A stretch of 7,472 bases of DNA from positions 1-7,472 of the forward strand of contig JBHHZE010000095.1 in assembly GCA_046757925.1 (NCBI GenBank). The letters are read 5' to 3'. The notes beneath the pieces were generated by a model. That model saw only the letters and a program-made list of their open reading frames with translations, searched no databases and was not told where the DNA came from. Shown piece after piece: positions 1 through 6,526 of this stretch. Made by a program: the position numbers and the translations under genes. Positions within the stretch are counted from its first letter, which is position 1, and the number at the start of each line of letters is the position of its first letter. Origin of the DNA: JAZDCZ01 sp046757925. Lineage in GTDB: Bacteria; Gemmatimonadota; Gemmatimonadetes; Gemmatimonadales; GWC2-71-9.

Positions 1-2
1 CT

Positions 3-845
3 TTGGTGATCAGCGAATGGTATTTCACCGCAATTGTACCGCCGGCTCAGAACAGTATTTACTATTTTCCAGGCTATGTAGAAATCTACAACAACAGCGA
101 CTCGACCATCTACTTGGACGGCAAGGTCTTTGGCGCCGGCTGGAGCATAAGTAGCGACTTCTTGCCGGGCCGGCCCTGTGCAGATGACATCCAACTAAGA
201 GACGACCGTCGGGGCATTTTCGCGCGCTTTATGCAAGCGTTTCCCGGCGCAGGAACGGACCATCCGCTGGCTCCGGGAGCCGCGGTGGTGATAGCGACGG
301 ATGCGATCGATCATACTCAGCTTGTGGAAGGTACGATGGACTTGAGCGGAGCCGATTTCGAGTTCTTCGGCCCCACCGACGTGGATAATCCGGCCGTGCA
401 CAACATGATAGATGTGGGCTTGGCGCCGTGGATCATGGGACACGGTCTCTTCTTTTTGCCCCTCGGCGCTGGTTCGGAGGTACCATTCATTGCAGACCCA
501 GTCGACATCTCCGCGCTACCCGTTGAGTTGGACCCCGATGACATATCAGGCAGCCCTAGGGCATTCGTACGTTATCCGGGCGACAAGATCCTCGACATCG
601 CGACATTTCGCGACAGGTTGAATAGTGAGCTTGATGCAGAATGCCTGCGGATGGTCAACGTGAAATTCGATAGAGTGGAAGGATATTTCTTGCCTTCAAC
701 CAATGCGGCGGTATCGACGCACCGCCGAGTCGCGGGATTCAGGGCGAACGGACAGGCCATTCTCCAACGCACCCGTACCAGCGCCGCAGACTTCATGGTG
801 GGCCCGTTCAATCCCGGTATCCCTCCAGCGGCTTTCCGCCGCTAG
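3..845 (+). CDS. DUF4876-like lamin-tail-type surface protein, 5'-truncated by window edge
   Basis: This is the C-terminal 280 residues of a protein that begins left of the window. The first in-frame TTG is at the window edge and is not a credible start, because no signal peptide or Shine-Dalgarno is visible. Seen: near the start a run with the style of a lamin-tail-like beta-sandwich ('YVEIYNNSDSTIYLDG', about residues 25-40), a cysteine in 'GRPCADD', a glycine/alanine-rich strand 'PLAPGAAVVIATDAIDHT' (about 88-105), a second cysteine in 'DAECLRM', and a C-terminal tail 'RTRTSAADFMVGPFNPG'. This pattern matches my memory of DUF4876 proteins, which are exported, carry a lamin-tail-like fold and lie beside TonB-dependent receptors. 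Role unknown; inferred surface-exposed or periplasmic partner of the receptor at 2575-5745. It ends in TAG and is convergent to the barrel gene, so it is not in that operon. The family call is moderate; that the frame is coding is well supported. Confidence 0.72.
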   Translation: MVISEWYFTAIVPPAQNSIYYFPGYVEIYNNSDSTIYLDGKVFGAGWSISSDFLPGRPCADDIQLRDDRRGIFARFMQAFPGAGTDHPLAPGAAVVIATDAIDHTQLVEGTMDLSGADFEFFGPTDVDNPAVHNMIDVGLAPWIMGHGLFFLPLGAGSEVPFIADPVDISALPVELDPDDISGSPRAFVRYPGDKILDIATFRDRLNSELDAECLRMVNVKFDRVEGYFLPSTNAAVSTHRRVAGFRANGQAILQRTRTSAADFMVGPFNPGIPPAAFRR

Positions 846-958
846 CGCATATGGATGGGCTACCGCGGATCATTCACTCGGACACGGATTTGCTACACTC
901 ACGCTGACCGAGGGACGGATCAGTGTCCTAACGATTCTCCGCCGCCAACGTCGGCCGC
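846..958. other. Convergent intergenic gap, no clear terminator
   Basis: These 113 bases separate the 3' ends of the DUF4876-like gene (+) and the DUF6850-like gene (-). The only pairing I found is weak: GGACAC (880-885) with GTGTCC (923-928), and CTCGG (877-881) with CCGAG (908-912). These are mutually exclusive or have long loops, and no T-run follows on either strand. A bidirectional terminator would be expected here, but a classical intrinsic one is not visible; Rho-dependent termination is possible. No gene is supported in the gap. Confidence 0.5.
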
Positions 959-2578
959 TTATTGCAGTATCACGCCAAATCGCACGCGCCAGCCGTTGCG
1001 ATCGCCGCCCGGCGCGAATGACAGGCGAGACAAGGAGTTGTCGCTTGGAGCGAAGGATTGGTAGCGGGCTTGCACAACGAGCGCGGTAGTTGGGTTGGAC
1101 TTCCACTGCACGCTGAACCGGGCGGCCTCGGGCTGGGTGTCGGTGAGGTACAACCCAAGCTCCGGCGCAATCAATTCCTGGAAGAGTGGGCCCAATACCG
1201 TCGGCTTGGGGATGGTTCCCTCGGCGGTATAAAACGATCGTGTGTAACTGGCTGAGACTCCCAGCAAGTTGCTGAACTTACGGGCGACTTCCAAGTTGAC
1301 ACCGAAATTGGACGACCGAATGTCGGTCAACACCTCGGCGATGACATCGCGCCTGCGACGTTTCTCCCGTCGGAACGAGATCTCTGTCGCCAGTGACCAC
1401 CCTCCCCGCAGTCGATGGATGCGTGTCTCCAGGTTTGCGGACCATGCCTGTTCGTCTGCCACAAACAGATTGCCGCGTAGGTCCGGCTTGCGGGCCTGGC
1501 CATCGACGTCTCTCCAACGCACGTTCAGCGTCACCAGCGCTCGGTCGGCTATTGCGCGCTGCACCGCTCCTCCCAACCCAATCCCTGTTGCGCGCCACTT
1601 GTCGAGGACAGGCGAGCGTGTGTCCCTAGACTGCTCGTCACGATATCGCGTCCGCTGGCCGAACGCGACCCATCGCATGCCGAGCATCGTGACGGCAAGG
1701 CCCGCTCCTCCGGCTAGAGAATGTCGTTCGATCCTGCGGGAAAACGGAGGGTTTGACGGCGCGAGATCTGTAACGGTCGGTTCCGTAAAGCCCTCGAACC
1801 GATGCACGATGCCGCCGAATGGCGCGTTCCCCATGGCCAGGGTTTCCACGTCCCTTTGCCACCGTCCGTGGACCCCGACCACCAGGTCACCCAATCCGAA
1901 ACGTCGAGCCACTCCTATCGTGGCTCCGGGACGCGCAGCCCGATCGACCGTGGGCACGGGGTCACGCCGCGTACGCAGTGTCACGGCTTCGAGCCCGCCC
2001 GATACACCCAGAGCCCAGGACCCCAGCCGCCAGCCACCCGCTGCCTCGAGCCGCGCCTTGGTGGAACGCAGGTCGGATGCGCCCGTATCGGACACTACGA
2101 ACGGTGCGCTGCCGTGCGGGTCGAGCTGGTCGGCGCGTGTGTCGTCGAATAGCCGTTCATCGAAAACCACTTGGCCAATAACGCCCGCCCTGTCTCCCAA
2201 CGGCATCCATGAGAGTGCCGAAACGCCGCGCTCGGTGGTCCGCTTGGGGTCCAGCGGTCGTCGGAAGTCGCCTGATTCGTGCGCCAACGAGGCCATGAAC
2301 TCCGTTCTGGCGGCAGCGATCTCAAATGCCAGTGCCGCCGGATTGGCGGCGGTCCAAAAAAGCCCGACCGGTGGATCGGGGTAGAGCAGCAGGCCGAGTT
2401 GGCCGGGCGCACTGGGGAGTCGGCGCGCCAGCTGTCCGAACGGAATGAGCGGGCTCCACTGCTGGGTCCAGGCCGGCCGGTCGTAGCGGTCGGGGACCCG
2501 TGACGGGTCGACCGCCTGCGCTGTCAGCGTACCGACTGCGGTCACTATCGCCAGCAAAGAGAACATGATTCGTGTCAT
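959..2578 (-). CDS. DUF6850-like outer-membrane beta-barrel protein
   Basis: A 539-residue protein. The start chosen is the ATG at 2578-2576, giving 'MTRIMFSLLAIVTAVGTLTAQA', a clear Sec signal peptide with likely cleavage after residue 20 or 22 (A-Q-A). The open frame continues upstream to 3133, but that part lies inside the receptor gene in another frame and encodes no signal peptide. The ATG overlaps the receptor's TGA (ATGA) and has no good Shine-Dalgarno, so translation is probably coupled to the receptor. The mature part has no cysteine and is full of alternating amphipathic strands, as in outer-membrane barrels. N-terminal traits such as 'GLFWTAANPAALAF' (about 72-85), 'SGDFRRP' (about 102-108) and 'VVSDTGASDL' (about 161-170) resemble what I remember of the DUF6850 family, which is about 500 residues and found beside TonB receptors and DUF4876 proteins. 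Substrate and role are unknown. Barrel nature is confident, the family name moderately so. It ends in TAA. Confidence 0.8.
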   Translation of the reverse strand: MTRIMFSLLAIVTAVGTLTAQAVDPSRVPDRYDRPAWTQQWSPLIPFGQLARRLPSAPGQLGLLLYPDPPVGLFWTAANPAALAFEIAAARTEFMASLAHESGDFRRPLDPKRTTERGVSALSWMPLGDRAGVIGQVVFDERLFDDTRADQLDPHGSAPFVVSDTGASDLRSTKARLEAAGGWRLGSWALGVSGGLEAVTLRTRRDPVPTVDRAARPGATIGVARRFGLGDLVVGVHGRWQRDVETLAMGNAPFGGIVHRFEGFTEPTVTDLAPSNPPFSRRIERHSLAGGAGLAVTMLGMRWVAFGQRTRYRDEQSRDTRSPVLDKWRATGIGLGGAVQRAIADRALVTLNVRWRDVDGQARKPDLRGNLFVADEQAWSANLETRIHRLRGGWSLATEISFRREKRRRRDVIAEVLTDIRSSNFGVNLEVARKFSNLLGVSASYTRSFYTAEGTIPKPTVLGPLFQELIAPELGLYLTDTQPEAARFSVQWKSNPTTALVVQARYQSFAPSDNSLSRLSFAPGGDRNGWRVRFGVILQ

Positions 2579-5500
2579 CTGGGTGGGCCCGTGTGGAGGT
2601 TCAAGGGCATCGTCAACTCCACGCCGAAACGGATGCCTGCCAAAAGTCGTGCTCCCCGCACCGTGACCTTGCCCGAGCGGTCCAGCGCATTGAATGCATA
2701 GAAAGAGAATCGTCCGTCCAGCGGCAGTGTCTTGCTGACCTGGAGACTCAGCAGCCAGTCGGCCGGTACCCTGAAGTTTTCCAATCCCTTTCGCGCGCGG
2801 CGCAGGTCTGCGAATTGCGGATCCGTACGATCCTCCGGGCGAATCCGCACGAGACTCCCATCCCTGTTCATGAAACCCGCAAACGACAGAGTGTCGCTTG
2901 CACCAACATCTCTGGTGGTCTCCTTGGCGTAGTGCTGCAGAGTGCCCGTGACGACCAGACCCAAACGGGGTTGATGGTGAACTATCCGATAGGTAAAGAT
3001 TGCGCGGATACCCGTTGGCGATCTGCCGTCCCAAAACGGCACCCGCGGAGTGCTCCCGTTGAATTGAAAATTCTCGAAATCGGCCAGTGCACCGAATTCG
3101 ATGCCATCGGCAAACAATTCTTCCTTGATCCATGCTCCCTGAACTTCGAGATTCGTGCTGATGGCTTTCAGTTGGGGCAGGAATGCCGTGAACTCAATTC
3201 CTCGAGTCTTCACCGTGAGATTGTTGGCGGGCTGCCGTATGAGGATTGGTACCGTGTCCACAAACGCCGCCGGCTCGATGATTGTCGGCGGAACTCCGGT
3301 ACCCACCGTGGAGTCCGACAGATCGAAGTGTTCGCGCAACAGCGAGCTGGGCTGGAACCGCAGGCCGACCGCGTCTGACAGTCGCTCCGAGAACGCAGCC
3401 ACCGATATTGCACCGCCCGTATTCCCCAACACGAACTCCGCACCAATCTCAGCCTTGCGGGCATTCGACATTCCCAGATTGGGATTGGTGGGGTCACGGA
3501 TGAATGTTGTTATTACTGCGAGCCGCTCGGCGGGGTCGGTGGTGAACCGATTCACATTCACCAGGTCGAAAAACTGTGGGTCAGGTGACAGCTGTGCCTG
3601 GCTCGGCAGTTTGGCCAGCCGGCCCCAGCCCGCCCGCAGGCGGACCCAACGACTGGGAGTGAGCTGGACGTTGAGACGCGGTTCGAGCGACTCGTCGCGG
3701 AACCCCGAAAACCAGTTGGTCCCATCGTTCAGAAAATCGAGTCTTAGACCCGCCTGCACGTCCAGCCCCACCCCGCCCGGGAGCGTGCTGCGAATCCGGT
3801 CGGACGCGTATAGCGCCCCGGCAGCCAAAGGTGGCACGTCGTCCGCGCGGCGCGGGCGGTCAAACCCGCGCACGCCGTTGAACGAGCCCCCCAAGGGCTT
3901 GTCGATAGGAAACTGAAACCCAGGCCCGGAGTTCCACTCGCGGCGCAGTTCGAGACCGCCGGTGAACTCGTGCTTGAGGCCCAGAATCTGTTTCGGAGCA
4001 GTCGCCTCGAGCCGGCCGAAGACCAGCCAAGGGTCGTCGTCCAAGTCTAGACGTGTGATGAATTGTCCTCCAATAAAGCGTCCCACCGAGCGCCCTTCGG
4101 TCAACCGGTCGGTGAAAGGCGTCGCACCCGCTATGACTGGGAGTTGAAAGAACGATCGCTGACTCCGGCGGCTCACTGCGGCCGTAAGTTCGATGCGTGA
4201 CTCGTCGCCGAGTCTGAGTCGTGCCCGCTCCGAAACGCGCACACCGGAGTCCCGATTGCGCGAGGCCACCCCAGGCCGCAGATCCGGCTGCTCGGGACGG
4301 TCGTCGAACAACTGGAAAACATCGACGCGTGTATCCATAACAAGCTTTGCGTTCTCTCCCAACCCGTCGCCACCGAGCGAGAGCCGGTGCGCGAACTGGC
4401 CGGCGAGTCGGAACCCATCGTCCTCGGTTACGCCGGGCGCCAGCCGGGTACGGGCAATGTCAAACGTGGCGGTCGCGACCTGTGTCTCGCTGGTGAATGA
4501 TCGTCCCGCCACCATACTGCCCTCTACGGTGCGGTCGTCGTATCGCACGACCGGCACGGGATCGACCACACCGGCCCGTGTATCCACAACGATCACACCC
4601 TGTGTGAGATCACCGAACCGTGCCGACGGGATGCCGCGAATGACCTCCACTCGCTCGAGGGTGGACGCCGGAATGCGCCGCAAGTCGATGCCGCCTCCGG
4701 CATTCGAAGCCCCGAACTCCGACCGACCGCCCCTCTGGAGATTGGCGTTGTTCGAGACGGGCACGCCATCGAGAATGATCAGCGTGCCGAATGCAGCGAG
4801 ATCGGCGGCGGAGGGGCCACCCGCCGTAACGCTATTCGGTCCTGAGGTCACGCCGGAGGTTGGAACCGAGCGCAGTGAGATCTGTTCGACTCCGTCCAAA
4901 CCCGGCGGCGACACGGGAACGCCCGGCGTCAGTTCCAGCACACCGCGGAGGCTCGTGGTCATCTGATTGGCGATGGCCTCGCGGTCCACCACGCTGGCGG
5001 TGCCCAACTCGCCGCGGGCCCGGCTCAGTGGATCGGCCGTTACGACCACTCCCGGCACGAGCAGCGCACTCGAGGCTATCTGGATCTCCTGGGTGACGGT
5101 TCCGCGCGCTGGTACCACAATCGCGTGTCGCGTAGGCGCGTAGCCGATGCGACGAGTATGGAGCGTCTGTGGACCGGGTGGCACACTCGCCAGCCAAAAC
5201 CTGCCGGCGGCGTCCGTCACCGTCCTCAAGTTGGTGCCCTCGATCGCGACCTCGGTATTGGGAACAGGCTGGCCGGTCTTGGAGTCGATCACCCGGCCGG
5301 TCACTACTGTAGCAGTATCCTGACCCAACTGCGCCAAATGAACCGTCACCATGTCGAGGGCGGCAGACAGGTTGACGTCGGCGGCGCTGGTCACCTGCAC
5401 TTCAAAGGCTACCGGCAGGTAGCCCACGTGAGTTATGAGGACTCGGTACTTGCCCGGCATGAGGCCGGAAAAACGATATCTGCCGTCCCGGCTCGTACGA

Positions 5501-5745
5501 AGTGAGGGTGCGCGGGCAGCAGCCGCACGCGTTCCCGCAAGAGATATCAAGGTGACGAGCGCGTCGGCCAGGGGCGCCGATCCATCGGCGGCCAAGACCC
5601 TGCCGGAGATGCTACCACCCGTCCTTGGCTCCATGGGCCGGACCTGGGCATGACTCGCCTCCCCGGCGGCCGACGACACCAGAGTCATGACCATGAGCAC
5701 CCGGAACAGTTGCGATCTGAACGCCTTGAATTCGTCGATAAGCAC
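2575..5745 (-). CDS. TonB-dependent outer-membrane receptor with two tandem carboxypeptidase-regulatory-like domains
   Basis: A 1056-residue receptor that would import a substrate across the outer membrane using TonB/ExbBD energy. The GTG at 5745-5743 gives a full signal peptide (charged residues 1-15, hydrophobic 'LMVMTLVSSAAG', cleavage near S-H-A|Q at 34). The later ATGs (residues 18, 20) would remove the positive n-region. A weak GAGAG lies 7 bases upstream. Domains in order: a first carboxypeptidase-regulatory-like beta-sandwich at about 44-131, a second at about 149-225, a VVVTA TonB-box-like stretch at about 233-237, the plug at about 238-395 ('LIILDGVPVSNNANLQ', 'IDLRRIPASTLERVEVIRG', 'ARFGDLTQG'), and the barrel to the C-terminus. 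The plug wording is like the receptor subfamily found with DUF4876 and DUF6850 proteins. There is no STN signalling domain, and I see no SusD-like partner in the window. The last strand is followed by a short tail 'NLHTGPPR' instead of a terminal aromatic residue. The substrate cannot be told from the sequence. First gene of an operon with the DUF6850-like barrel. Confidence 0.93.
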   Translation of the reverse strand: MLIDEFKAFRSQLFRVLMVMTLVSSAAGEASHAQVRPMEPRTGGSISGRVLAADGSAPLADALVTLISLAGTRAAAARAPSLRTSRDGRYRFSGLMPGKYRVLITHVGYLPVAFEVQVTSAADVNLSAALDMVTVHLAQLGQDTATVVTGRVIDSKTGQPVPNTEVAIEGTNLRTVTDAAGRFWLASVPPGPQTLHTRRIGYAPTRHAIVVPARGTVTQEIQIASSALLVPGVVVTADPLSRARGELGTASVVDREAIANQMTTSLRGVLELTPGVPVSPPGLDGVEQISLRSVPTSGVTSGPNSVTAGGPSAADLAAFGTLIILDGVPVSNNANLQRGGRSEFGASNAGGGIDLRRIPASTLERVEVIRGIPSARFGDLTQGVIVVDTRAGVVDPVPVVRYDDRTVEGSMVAGRSFTSETQVATATFDIARTRLAPGVTEDDGFRLAGQFAHRLSLGGDGLGENAKLVMDTRVDVFQLFDDRPEQPDLRPGVASRNRDSGVRVSERARLRLGDESRIELTAAVSRRSQRSFFQLPVIAGATPFTDRLTEGRSVGRFIGGQFITRLDLDDDPWLVFGRLEATAPKQILGLKHEFTGGLELRREWNSGPGFQFPIDKPLGGSFNGVRGFDRPRRADDVPPLAAGALYASDRIRSTLPGGVGLDVQAGLRLDFLNDGTNWFSGFRDESLEPRLNVQLTPSRWVRLRAGWGRLAKLPSQAQLSPDPQFFDLVNVNRFTTDPAERLAVITTFIRDPTNPNLGMSNARKAEIGAEFVLGNTGGAISVAAFSERLSDAVGLRFQPSSLLREHFDLSDSTVGTGVPPTIIEPAAFVDTVPILIRQPANNLTVKTRGIEFTAFLPQLKAISTNLEVQGAWIKEELFADGIEFGALADFENFQFNGSTPRVPFWDGRSPTGIRAIFTYRIVHHQPRLGLVVTGTLQHYAKETTRDVGASDTLSFAGFMNRDGSLVRIRPEDRTDPQFADLRRARKGLENFRVPADWLLSLQVSKTLPLDGRFSFYAFNALDRSGKVTVRGARLLAGIRFGVELTMPLNLHTGPPR

Positions 5746-5805
5746 AATGCGACTCTCAGTTAAGGAGGCCCGTCTTGCTCTGGGATGCCGCTCCTACTAA
5801 GGAAT

Positions 5806-5833
5806 AACGATCGAGCCCTCCAGTTTCTGACAC
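5806..5833 (-). promoter_or_regulatory. Putative ECF-type promoter of the receptor operon (left copy of outward-facing repeat)
   Basis: Read on the minus strand from 5833 to 5806, this begins with the block GTGTCAGAAA and ends with TCGATCGTT, separated by 9 bases. The plus-strand copy at 5907-5934 has the same two blocks with the same spacing. If GTCAG is taken as the -35-like part and CGTT as the -10-like part, 17 bases lie between them, a usual spacing for ECF promoters, and CGTT is close to the common CGTC-type -10. A transcript would start near 5800 and give a leader of about 55 bases before the GTG at 5745. Promoter function is inferred from position, orientation and block conservation. 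Confidence 0.5.
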
Positions 5834-5906
5834 AGTGGGTGAGATCCGCAAGCCCGAATGTACGGCCGGGCTGGAAAATGGTCTGATTCTGCAGATATTG
5901 GGGTGG

Positions 5907-5934
5907 GTGTCAGAAAATGGGGCCGTCGATCGTT
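5907..5934 (+). promoter_or_regulatory. Putative autoregulatory ECF-type promoter of the sigma operon (right copy of outward-facing repeat)
   Basis: Read on the plus strand, this has GTGTCAGAAA, a 9-base variable spacer and TCGATCGTT. It matches the minus-strand copy at 23 of 28 positions. The five differences lie at positions 11, 15, 17, 18 and 19 of the repeat, so both ends are fully conserved. It would place a transcript start near 5940 and a leader of about 90 bases before the sigma ATG at 6032. ECF sigma factors commonly transcribe their own operon, so a shared promoter between sigma gene and target operon fits known behaviour. The assignment is inference. Confidence 0.5.
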
Positions 5935-5953
5935 TCTCTCATAGAAGGTTGCA

Positions 5954-5965
5954 GCGGCCGGCCGC
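5954..5965. repeat. Perfect 12-bp GC-only palindrome in the sigma operon leader
   Basis: GCGGCCGGCCGC reads the same on both strands and lies about 20 bases downstream of the inferred sigma promoter and 66 bases before the ATG. It could be an operator half-site pair, part of an RNA structure in the leader, or chance in GC-rich DNA. No second copy was noticed in the non-coding parts of the window. Confidence 0.4.
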
Positions 5966-6031
5966 ACCGGACCGATGATTGGGACCGTGCATCTGGAATA
6001 GGAGCGACACAAAGAGTGACATTTTAGTCCG

Positions 6032-6526
6032 ATGGACGTGGAAACGCTGTTCGACCGGCATTATCCCGCGCTGCTGCGGTATCTGACCCTCTACACGGGG
6101 GACAGTCATGAGGCTGCCGATGCGGCTCAGGAAACGTATCTGCGGCTGCTCAAACGGCCGCCAGAGCGCCAGGACAACGTGCGGGCCTGGCTCTTCACAG
6201 TGGCGACGAACGTAGTGCGCGACCGTTGGAGGAAGCGGCACGTCGCTCTCCAATCCGATGTTATACCACAGGCCCTGGTCGGGGATCCGCCGCCCGACCC
6301 GCAGGCAACCGTGGAGCGGGAGGAGCGGTGCCGCAACGTGCGGCGTCTGCTGATGAAGCTAACGCCCAAGCAGCGGATTGTGCTTCTCATGCGAGAAGAA
6401 GGATTTGCTCAGCGCGAGATTGCGCAAGCCGTCGGTACTACCACCAAGTCGGTCGGCACCATGATCGCCAGGGCGCTAGACAGGCTGGCAACGGAATTGG
6501 AGCAGGCGGGAGAGGAGCTGTCATGA
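6032..6526 (+). CDS. ECF (group 4) RNA polymerase sigma factor
   Basis: A 164-residue sigma-70-family factor of ECF size with only regions 2 and 4. Region 2 is at about 5-70: 'LFDRHYPALLRYL', then 'AADAAQETYLRLLKRP' (core-binding 2.2) and 'VRAWLFTVATNVVRDRWRKR' (-10 recognition 2.3/2.4). Region 4 is at about 104-155, with 'LTPKQRIVLLMREEGFAQREIAQAVGT' style helix-turn-helix reading the -35 element. No extra C-terminal domain is present. The ATG at 6032 is the first possible start, since an in-frame TGA lies at 6017-6019. The Shine-Dalgarno is poor: AAAGAG at 6011-6016 is too far and AGGAG near 6000 farther still, so basal translation may be low. It overlaps the anti-sigma gene by ATGA and is divergent from the receptor operon. 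Likely held inactive by the anti-sigma factor and probably autoregulated through the repeat at 5907-5934. The ECF subgroup was not assigned. Confidence 0.93.
   Translation: MDVETLFDRHYPALLRYLTLYTGDSHEAADAAQETYLRLLKRPPERQDNVRAWLFTVATNVVRDRWRKRHVALQSDVIPQALVGDPPPDPQATVEREERCRNVRRLLMKLTPKQRIVLLMREEGFAQREIAQAVGTTTKSVGTMIARALDRLATELEQAGEELS
6512..6517 (+). promoter_or_regulatory. Ribosome binding site of the anti-sigma gene
   Basis: GAGGAG ends 5 bases before the ATG at 6523, inside the last codons of the sigma gene. This strong site fixes the anti-sigma start and contrasts with the weak site before the sigma gene, which would favour enough anti-sigma protein to bind the sigma factor. Confidence 0.75.

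Larger units (their letters stand above)
5746..6031. promoter_or_regulatory. Divergent control region between receptor operon and sigma operon
   Basis: This 286-base gap contains no credible gene and is where both operons must start. It holds two outward-facing 28-base promoter-like repeats (5806-5833 and 5907-5934) separated by 73 bases. That central spacer contains a 6-bp stem AGCCCG/CGGGCT (5851-5856 with 5867-5872) and the 8-bp palindrome TCTGCAGA (5887-5894). A 12-bp GC-only palindrome lies at 5954-5965 on the sigma side. On the receptor side, the untranslated leader contains CCTCCTTA read on the minus strand (5768-5761), which equals the conserved 3' end of 16S rRNA; its complement is a perfect Shine-Dalgarno on the plus strand, but with no credible gene behind it. 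Confidence 0.6.

Noticed and set aside
877..928. Bidirectional terminator between the convergent genes
   Set aside because: Stems are only 5-6 bp with loops of 26-37 bases and no T-run on either strand.
1269..2384. Long plus-strand open frame (371 codons) opposite the barrel gene
   Set aside because: Its translation is Arg/Ser/Pro-rich with no domain or Shine-Dalgarno, as expected of the antisense of a GC-rich coding gene.
2579..3133. Upstream extension of the DUF6850-like frame to 3133 (724 residues in total)
   Set aside because: It lies inside the receptor gene in another frame, reads as low-quality Arg/Gly/Ser-rich sequence, and would bury the clear signal peptide that begins at 2578.
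2572..3378. Plus-strand open frame (268 codons) opposite the receptor gene
   Set aside because: No recognisable domain, and fully antisense to the well-supported receptor barrel.
5760..5807. Perfect Shine-Dalgarno TAAGGAGG followed at 6 bases by a 10-codon TTG open frame (5775-5807) on the plus strand
   Set aside because: No plus-strand promoter is apparent upstream, since that DNA is the receptor's signal-peptide region, and the frame overlaps the inferred receptor promoter. The same bases read CCTCCTTA in the receptor leader; either could be chance.
5806..5934. The inverted repeats as terminal repeats of a small mobile element (MITE-like)
   Set aside because: There is no target-site duplication next to the arms. 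The mismatches cluster in the middle of the arms, and the arms sit at promoter distance from two divergent genes, which fits promoters better.
6226..6522. Upstream extension of the anti-sigma frame to 6226
   Set aside because: It is a shadow of the sigma gene. The ATG at 6523 has a good Shine-Dalgarno and gives a normal ZAS N-terminus.
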